Of a stretch of 17,952 nucleotides of DNA, positions 5,538-11,055 are shown piece by piece. A program made the position numbers and the translations under genes. Origin of the DNA: 2-12-FULL-60-25 sp964638165 (GTDB lineage Bacteria > Patescibacteriota > Patescibacteriia > 2-12-FULL-60-25); assembly GCA_964638165.1 (NCBI GenBank), contig CAZWYJ010000019.1:1-17952 (forward strand), in the 5' to 3' direction. The notes below the pieces were generated by a model. The model worked only from the letters and a program-made list of their open reading frames with translations, did no database searches and had not been told where the DNA came from. The stretch's first letter is position 1. Each line of letters opens with the position of its first letter.

Positions 5538-7387
5538 TAGTACAGCAACAGATCGATCCCTGTGTAAAAGTGTTTCAAGATTCCCGCGTAATCACTCCCC
5601 TCATTTGCCATTTTCAAAGCGCCGGATGCGCTCAATCCAACCCCGTGTCCCCAAAGCGTTTTGCCTGCATCCTGCGGGACAGGAACCGTCACGAGCCATG
5701 GATAATTGCTCCCGCCAGCCCAGACCTCACCCCAGCTTCGCGTTCGACCATCGGATCGGCTGAAGTACGGCGTGATCGCGAGCTTGCCTTGGTAGGTCAC
5801 GATTTGCCCGCGCGTATCCGTGACCGCCTGAACGATTTTCGGACTTCGCGCTTCCGCACCATACCCGCGGTACACCTGATCGTACTTGGCATCAACGTGG
5901 AATCCGCGATCCGCGTGCTTGGTCCCGCGCGTCCAGTGATAGTACGCGTAGGTTCGTGCCGCAATCAGAAGAGCCTTCTGATATTCCATGGGGCTCACAT
6001 CGGATGTTTCCGCAATCCCGCGAAGGTACATCTCGATCGGAAGTTCATTGATCACCCACACGCCCTTATCGGAATCCTGCGAGGCATACCGAAGCTCGAG
6101 AATGCCACGAAAAGTATTATCATTCGCTCCGGGAAGCCACGAGACCGGGCGGCTAAAATCCGTCATCTCGAGCGGTTCCCATTCACTCACCGTGCTCTCT
6201 ACCCGATACGGCGAGGAAGACTGACTCGTACAATTCGGACCGCTCGCGCGATACACGCCACTCGAACGATCATAGGAAACTGTTACGACCTGATCCTTTG
6301 TGAACGTGCAGACCGTGGTCCCGTTCTGATGCACGCGATATCCGCCATTCACACCCCGAACCATCATCCGATCATCCGTGGTGGCAAAAATACCAACGCG
6401 AATAATGGGCTCTTCCACCAAGAATGACGGGGCCCTCTGCAATCCGTTCGACAGCGCCGTTGGAGGCGTAATCGGCGCAGGATCGTATGCTCCATCCGCC
6501 GTCACCGTGATCGGGATGTCTACGAATGCACCGTCCACCTGCTGGCCATCGGCAAAGAGAGCGAATTTCGCCGTGTAGGACCCGCGCTTCGGGGGAGACT
6601 TGAGCGTAAATGAAAGGAATCCGATCTCTCCGGGCTTTACTTCGGTCGTGGTATCAATCACGGACTCCGTTGCGGAAGGCCAGCTACTATCCGCCACGGA
6701 CTGTGAAGACGTGTCCGTCATCGCGGAATGCAAACCGGCGAGCTTTAATGATCTCGTTTTCCAAACAGAGGATCCTGTATTCTTGAATCCGTACGTCACG
6801 GTCGTCCTATCCCCTCCCGCCAATGAAACCTGACGAGTGGAGCGCAACATGAGTAATCCCGTGTACGGGGTCGCGGGTGCGGAATCCGTCGTGGGCTGAA
6901 CGGCAACGGGAGCCATGACCGGAGCATCTTTCACGATCATCGAGATCTTCGTTTCGGCTCCGCGCATCCACGCCACATCGTCTGCCGCGAGCCGAAATGT
7001 CTGCGCATAGGTTCCGATCTTCTTCGGCGCGCGAATGACAAAAGAGATCGTGGTCTTTTTTCCCGGAGCGACAGAGGCATCCGTGATCCGCGCAGGCGTT
7101 TCCCCATCAACCCACGAAGCATCTCTGAATGGAGATGGCTGAGCATCAACGAGATAGAGCGCGACATTCCCCTTTGCCGTGCCGCGCGTCCATGTTTTCT
7201 CCCCAAGATTCGTATAGGTCAAAATCACCGTCTTCGTCTCATCCGGACTCATCGTGAGCTGGATTGCCTTCTCGCTCACGGTTCCGTCATACCCCTTCCA
7301 ACCGGCCGCATACGAGGAAGATGGCGCAATGATCGTCGCGATGATCGCAATGATCTGAAGAACGGAAAAAAGGCCTTTTTTGGTCAT
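5538..7387 (-). CDS. Secreted SpoIID-domain protein with two Ig-like domains (3' end in gap)
   Basis: 616 residues are visible. A signal peptide (1-27, hydrophobic core LFSVLQIIAIIATII, cleavage near SYA-AGW) sends it out of the cytoplasm. Two repeats of an NBR1-like Ig fold follow (about 30-153 and 172-297), each with the T-x-x-Y/F-x-N-x-G-x-x-x-W pattern. A SpoIID domain occupies about 325-616: LPIEMYLRGIAE with E460 at the position of the catalytic Glu of SpoIID, KALLIAARTYAYYHW, and the end motif GHGVGLSASGALKMANEGSDYAGILKHFYTG. SpoIID enzymes are lytic transglycosylases acting on stem-less peptidoglycan glycans; outside sporulators they serve in wall remodelling. The domain is almost complete at the gap, so only a few C-terminal residues should be missing. 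No Shine-Dalgarno is seen at the ATG, but a good promoter lies upstream. Confidence 0.88.
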
Positions 7388-7464
7388 AGTAAGAAGGAGA
7401 ATGTTGTTTTTGACGCTTCATGAAGCCAAATTCGTTTCCTCATCCAACTTCATTCTCTCCTTTC

Positions 7465-7493
7465 ATTGTATCGTTTTACGGATATCGGGTCAA
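7465..7493 (-). promoter_or_regulatory. Promoter of the SpoIID gene
   Basis: On the minus strand, -35 TTGACC (7488-7493) and -10 TACAAT (7465-7470) are 17 nt apart. The start point would be near 7458, giving a leader of about 70 nt. The rest of 7388-7637 holds no gene I can support: a short TGAAA/TTTCA inverted repeat near 7493 and a CGCCCCTACGCCCC repeat end at 7590-7603. Confidence 0.65.
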
Positions 7494-7625
7494 TGAAAAA
7501 GCTCTTTCATGGCTGTATGGAGCGGAGAAAGAACGATATCGACACCCTGTGGGCTCATCGAGGCAAGGGCGAGAGGACACGCATGCTGCGCCCCTACGCC
7601 CCTTCCCCGAGCCTCATAAACAAGG

Positions 7626-7631
7626 CATACT
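7626..7631 (+). promoter_or_regulatory. -10-like hexamer directly before the flippase start
   Basis: CATACT is followed by six bases (ATCGCC) and the ATG at 7638, the same geometry as at 2454-2466. No Shine-Dalgarno is present, which suits a leaderless polysaccharide-operon transcript. Confidence 0.4.
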
Positions 7632-7637
7632 ATCGCC

Positions 7638-9095
7638 ATGTCAATCGGACGCGCGCTCGCCGCAAACACCGCCGTACAAGTTGTCGGAAAAGTCATCTCA
7701 ACGATCATGGGGGTGATCGTCGTAGGCATGATGACGCGCCTTCTCGGACAAGAAGGATTCGGGGCATACTCAACGGCGAACGCCTTCCTCCAAGTCTTCG
7801 CCATCCTGCTCGACATGGGGCTCAATGTGATGGTTGTGCAGATGCTGGGCGAACGCGCTGGAGACAAGGCTTTTGAAGATCGGGCCGTCTCCGCTGTTTT
7901 CAGCCTCCGCTTTTGGAGCGCACTCATCATCCTTTCCCTCGCGCCGATCATCGGCCTCTTCACGCCGTATAGCGCGGAGATTAAGGTCGCTTTCTTTGCC
8001 ATCTGGGCATCTTTCTTCTTTACGGCATTGAACCAGATCGTCATCGGCGTTCAGCAACGCCACCTCAAGATGCACGTGGTGGCCATCTCTGAAGTCGCGG
8101 GTCGCACCGTCCTTCTGGCCGGCATGGCAATCGCCCTCGCGCAGAACTGGACGCTCACGCCCGTCGTGATCCTCGTTTCCGTTGCCGGAACCGCCAATTT
8201 CGCCATCAACTTCTTCATCGCCAGACACTACGCCTCCTTCAAACTCGGATTCGACGTGGCGTTCTGGAAGCTCACCCTCTCCCGATGCTGGCCCATCGGC
8301 GTTTCCATCATTTTCTCCCTCATCTACTTTAAGTCCGACACGCTCATCCTGAGCTGGGTGCGACCGCTTGCGGAAGTCGGCCTCTACGCCGCGGCCTATC
8401 GAGTCCTTGAAATCCTCACGGCATTCCCGTTCATGTACGCAGGCGTTCTCCTTCCGATCATCGCGAATGCATGGGCGCGAGGCGATCGCGAGCAGTTCGT
8501 CCGCCTCATCCGCCGAAGTTTTGATGCCTTTTCCGTCATCACCTTCCCGATGGTCGCCGGCATCCTCCTCGTTGCCACGCACACGATGGTCCTCATCGGG
8601 ACTGAGGAATTCGCCGCATCCGGACCGATCCTCCAGGTACTCGTCATTGCCGTGGGATGCATCTACATCAGCACCATCTTCAGCCACGCCGTGGTCGCGC
8701 TCAATCTCCAACGCGCCATGATCAAGCACTACGTCGTGATCGCGATCTTCACGCTCGGACTCTACATCGTACTCATCCCAACATACGGCGTATGGGCCGC
8801 GGCATGGCTCACGGTATTCTCGGAAGCATGGATCATGCTCGCGAACATCGTGGTGACGCTTAAAAACGCGGATATGAAACTTTCATGGGTCGTGCCCGGA
8901 AAAGCCGCCATCTCATCGCTCGTCATGTTCGCCGCAGCATACCCGTTCGTAGACCGTTCGCTCCTCCTCACCATCCTCATTGGCATGGGTGTGTATGCGG
9001 TCTCGATCTTCGCAACGGGTGCCGTAACCAAAGCCATGATCACCGACCTCCTCATCGCACGCAAAGGCGCACCGACCGCGGATACGATGGGGTAG
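7638..9095 (+). CDS. Wzx-type polysaccharide flippase (MOP superfamily)
   Basis: This 485-residue integral membrane protein has about 12-14 hydrophobic helices through its length. The start (NTAVQVVGKVISTIMGVIVVGMMTRLLGQEGFGAYSTANAF) is the classic N-terminus of the RfbX/Wzx polysaccharide-transport family (COG2244), with the (R)LLGxExFGxYS turn after the first helix. Wzx proteins flip lipid-linked sugar repeat units across the cytoplasmic membrane for polymerisation outside. The length is normal and no break is seen. It lies 56 nt upstream of an O-antigen ligase/polymerase-like gene on the same strand, a Wzx/Wzy-type pairing. MurJ, the lipid II flippase of the same superfamily, is an alternative but less similar at the N-terminus. 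Confidence 0.88.
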   Translation: MSIGRALAANTAVQVVGKVISTIMGVIVVGMMTRLLGQEGFGAYSTANAFLQVFAILLDMGLNVMVVQMLGERAGDKAFEDRAVSAVFSLRFWSALIILSLAPIIGLFTPYSAEIKVAFFAIWASFFFTALNQIVIGVQQRHLKMHVVAISEVAGRTVLLAGMAIALAQNWTLTPVVILVSVAGTANFAINFFIARHYASFKLGFDVAFWKLTLSRCWPIGVSIIFSLIYFKSDTLILSWVRPLAEVGLYAAAYRVLEILTAFPFMYAGVLLPIIANAWARGDREQFVRLIRRSFDAFSVITFPMVAGILLVATHTMVLIGTEEFAASGPILQVLVIAVGCIYISTIFSHAVVALNLQRAMIKHYVVIAIFTLGLYIVLIPTYGVWAAAWLTVFSEAWIMLANIVVTLKNADMKLSWVVPGKAAISSLVMFAAAYPFVDRSLLLTILIGMGVYAVSIFATGAVTKAMITDLLIARKGAPTADTMG

Positions 9096-9108
9096 GAATC
9101 CCTCCAAA

Positions 9109-9133
9109 CCTCCCTTTAACAAGGGAGGCTTTA
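9109..9133 (+). terminator. Intergenic hairpin between flippase and ligase genes
   Basis: CCTCCCTT (9109-9116) and AAGGGAGG (9121-9128) form a perfect 8-bp stem with a TAAC loop, followed by CTTTA. The T tract is short, so it could be a weak terminator, an mRNA processing element within the operon, or a dispersed palindromic repeat. Confidence 0.45.
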
Positions 9134-9139
9134 GCGCGA

Positions 9140-9145
9140 TATTAA
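9140..9145 (+). promoter_or_regulatory. -10-like hexamer before the ligase start
   Basis: TATTAA is followed by six bases (GATTGT) and the ATG at 9152, again without a Shine-Dalgarno. Confidence 0.3.
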
Positions 9146-9151
9146 GATTGT

Positions 9152-10507
9152 ATGACTTTGATCCTGATCGTCATTGCCGCCGCGTGGGGCGTGTGGATGT
9201 GGAAACGTCCGGCACTCGCTTTTTCGTTTCTCCCGCTCGTGCTCCCGACCTACGTGATTCGGACGAATATCGGGCCATTACCGACGACACTTCTGGAACT
9301 CATCATTCTCGCGACAGTGATCGGATGGATTTGGGGCGCGGGGCGCGGGGCGCGGGGCGCGGCGGGAATAACATCTCAATTGAAAGACGCTTGGGAGACA
9401 TTCCGGCCGTGGAGATGGGTCGCTGGACTTTGGATCATTTCCGGATTCATCGGCGTCTTCGTTGCGTCAGATCACCTCGGTGCCCTTGGACTTTATCGGG
9501 CATATTTCATTGAACCATTGGCCATCTTCTTCATTGGACTGCACATTCGGAATACGGAATTTAGAATACAGAATGCAGAATCCCGCGCCCCCGCCTGCCA
9601 TCGCCTGCGCGAAGCAATGGCGGGCAGGCCGCGATCTGCGCCCCGCGCCCCTCTCCTCGCTTCTTCCCTCGCACTCATCGCCATCATTCTCGGTCTCTAC
9701 GTCATCGTGCAGATCCTCACGGGCTGGGGCATCCCTGATCCGTGGAACGCCATGCCCGGACGGCGAGCCGTGGGACCATTCCCGTTCCCGAATGCCCTCG
9801 CGCTCTTCGTGACGCCGATCGCCGCCTTCCTCTTTGCGGATCTCGTGCGTGGATGGAAGAAGAAAGGTGAGTTGCGACCGTGGCTCATCTCTCCGTGGCT
9901 CTCAATCCCGGGCTACCTCCTCTCGCTCGTTTCCATCATCCTCGCACAAAGCGATGGCGGACTCATCGCGATTGGCGCAGCCTCGCTCCTCGTCCTCCTC
10001 CTGAATAAACGCACGCGGATGATCGGATTCGGCCTTGCAATCGCGGGCACAATTCTCGTCTCCTGCATCGCCCCGCTCCGCGAGCGCGCCACGACCGTGC
10101 TCCTGTTTCGCGAGTGGTCATCGAAAGTTCGCATCGTCATGTGGCAGGAAACGATTCAAATGCTCAAAGATCGCCCGATCTTCGGCGCGGGCTTGGGCGG
10201 ATACCCCTCTGCGATCGCGCCGTACCATAAAGCGACGTGGATGGAGATTTTTCAGTACCCGCACAATATCCTGCTCAATCTCTGGAGTGAGACCGGGCTC
10301 TTGGGGCTCTTCGTGTTTGGATGGATTCTCTGGAAATGGGTGACGGGCGAGAAGGGCTCTCGCCCCTACGCCCTTCCCATCATCACCGCGCTCCTGGTCC
10401 ACGGCCTCGTTGACGTCCCCTACTTCAAAAACGACCTCGCGGTTCTGTTCTGGCTACTCGTTCTCGTAAGCACCAAAGAAAACTGCGCTCAAACTTCTAC
10501 AAAGTGA
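9152..10507 (+). CDS. O-antigen ligase / Wzy-type polymerase family membrane protein
   Basis: This 451-residue polytopic membrane protein has roughly ten helices. The diagnostic part of the Wzy_C/WaaL family is at about 325-395: an Arg-rich periplasmic loop start (REWSSKVRIVMWQETIQML), DRPIFGAGLGGYPSA, then YPHNILLNLWSETGLLGLF with the conserved His. These enzymes transfer or polymerise lipid-linked glycans at the outer face of the membrane, which fits the flippase upstream. Three stretches look foreign: a GC-only heptamer array encoding GAGRGARGAAG (about 62-72), a hydrophilic segment at about 131-166 (IRNTEFRIQNAESRAPACHR onward) in place of membrane sequence, and TGEKGSRPYALP near 400. All three keep the frame. 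The stop overlaps the next possible start (GTGA). Confidence 0.85.
   Translation: MTLILIVIAAAWGVWMWKRPALAFSFLPLVLPTYVIRTNIGPLPTTLLELIILATVIGWIWGAGRGARGAAGITSQLKDAWETFRPWRWVAGLWIISGFIGVFVASDHLGALGLYRAYFIEPLAIFFIGLHIRNTEFRIQNAESRAPACHRLREAMAGRPRSAPRAPLLASSLALIAIILGLYVIVQILTGWGIPDPWNAMPGRRAVGPFPFPNALALFVTPIAAFLFADLVRGWKKKGELRPWLISPWLSIPGYLLSLVSIILAQSDGGLIAIGAASLLVLLLNKRTRMIGFGLAIAGTILVSCIAPLRERATTVLLFREWSSKVRIVMWQETIQMLKDRPIFGAGLGGYPSAIAPYHKATWMEIFQYPHNILLNLWSETGLLGLFVFGWILWKWVTGEKGSRPYALPIITALLVHGLVDVPYFKNDLAVLFWLLVLVSTKENCAQTSTK
9333..9360 (+). repeat. Four tandem copies of the heptamer GGGGCGC inside a coding region
   Basis: Perfect units lie at 9333-9339, 9340-9346, 9347-9353 and 9354-9360, with GGCGGG following. 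The unit is not a multiple of three, so gain or loss of one copy would shift the ligase frame. A complementary GCGCCCCGCGCCCC string occurs at 9639-9652 in the same gene. Confidence 0.9.
9543..9652 (+). repeat. In-frame insertion of intergenic-type repeats in the ligase gene
   Basis: The segment begins with near-repeats of GGAATACGGAATTTAGAATA followed by CAGAATGCAGAAT. It continues with a palindrome: GCCATCGC (9597-9604) pairs with GCAATGGC (9614-9621), one mismatch, with GCCTGCC (9593-9599) and GGCAGGC (9623-9629) around it as alternative arms. It ends in GCGCCCCGCGCCCC (9639-9652). The coded peptide is hydrophilic and interrupts membrane sequence (IFFIGLH before, LLASSLALIAIILG after). Confidence 0.7.
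10345..10378 (+). repeat. Second palindromic repeat within the ligase gene
   Basis: GGGCGAGA (10345-10352) and TCTCGCCC (10358-10365) form a perfect 8-bp stem with loop AGGGC. CTACGCCCTTCCC follows. GCCCCTACGCCC next to TTCCC also occurs in the intergenic DNA at 7591-7607, and 2405-2429 has the same GGGCG...CGCCCCTAC plan. Confidence 0.6.
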
Positions 10508-10539
10508 GAATTCGGTACCCAACAAATCGCACCATCTCT

Positions 10540-10791
10540 ATGCTCAAAACAAACTTCTACAGAGAGCTCGTCGGCTGGTACGGCGTTTTCGCCATCCTGC
10601 TCGCGTACGGTTGCAATATGCTCGGATGGCTGTCCGCGCACGATTTCGCCTACCTCGCCCTCAATATCACGGGATCACTCGGCATCCTCATTGACGCATT
10701 CCAGCACAAAAACTGGCAACCGGTCGTCCTAAACGCCATTTGGATGATCATCGGATTTATCGGGCTCGGAAACGCATTGCTCGCCATCTAA
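10540..10791 (+). CDS. Small membrane protein resembling the CBU_0592 family
   Basis: This 83-residue protein has three short hydrophobic segments (about 11-28, 34-48 and 58-80). The order Y-L-A-L-N-I-T-G-S-L-G-I-L-I-D-A-F-Q-H, then W-Q-P-V-V-L-N-A-I-W, resembles the CBU_0592-like family, a widespread bacterial membrane domain of unknown role. The ATG at 10540 is preferred. The frame also opens with a GTG at 10504 that overlaps the stop of the ligase gene (GTGA), which would add 12 residues (RIRYPTNRTIS) and imply translational coupling; neither start has a clear Shine-Dalgarno. It is the last gene before the terminator of the polysaccharide cluster. Confidence 0.75.
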   Translation: MLKTNFYRELVGWYGVFAILLAYGCNMLGWLSAHDFAYLALNITGSLGILIDAFQHKNWQPVVLNAIWMIIGFIGLGNALLAI

Positions 10792-10814
10792 AAAAGCAGG
10801 AAGACCCGCTTTTT
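10791..10814. terminator. Bidirectional terminator between convergent operons
   Basis: AAAAAGCAGG (10791-10800) pairs with CCCGCTTTTT (10805-10814) with one mismatch, loop AAGA. Each strand ends in T5, so it can stop both the plus-strand polysaccharide cluster and the minus-strand operon. Both flanking genes run into it: the stop of the plus gene (10789-10791) and that of the minus gene (10813-10815) share its ends. Confidence 0.8.
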
Positions 10815-11052
10815 ATGACGCCGTGCGCGGCGTCCTCCGTTCAAAAATGAGAAGGAGCTGTTCCCGTACCCACACCTTCTTCATTTCCGCCGTGTCGAGA
10901 ATCAACCCCCGATCAAGATTCCACGAAAACGCATCCAGTAAGGTATCGAACTCGGCCGTGCGAAGCGAATCCACGAAAGACGAATCCTCCAGCTGAATCG
11001 AGCGAATGATGCCCTGAAGGGCTTCTCGGTCCGATGATGGGCGTGATGGCAT
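10813..11052 (-). CDS. Small hypothetical partner of the large GGDE protein
   Basis: This 79-residue protein is of unknown family. It looks helical with alternating hydrophobic and charged residues (EALQGIIRSIQLEDSSFVDSLRTAEFDTLLDAFSW, then DTAEMKKVWVREQLLLIFERR). It has no signal peptide or membrane segment. The ATG lies only 3 nt after the stop of the 869-residue protein, so the two are co-transcribed and probably act together. No separate promoter or Shine-Dalgarno is seen. The stop codon lies within the arm of the bidirectional terminator. Confidence 0.65.
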   Translation of the reverse strand: MPSRPSSDREALQGIIRSIQLEDSSFVDSLRTAEFDTLLDAFSWNLDRGLILDTAEMKKVWVREQLLLIFERRTPRTAS

Positions 11053-11055
11053 ACG

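Noticed and set aside
5153..6427. 424-residue plus-strand frame across the gap
   Set aside because: It is antisense to the SpoIID and charged-protein genes, runs through the N stretch, and its peptide has no domain-like features.
4958..7387. A single 809-residue minus-strand protein
   Set aside because: It exists only because 100 placeholder N keep the frame. The two sides are different proteins.
7770..8729. 319-residue minus-strand frame
   Set aside because: It is antisense to the flippase gene; the highly charged Glu/Asp/Arg-only composition is the shadow of membrane-protein codons.
9109..9133. A definite operon-ending terminator between flippase and ligase genes
   Set aside because: The T tract is short and the genes are functionally linked. 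It was kept only as a weak terminator or repeat.
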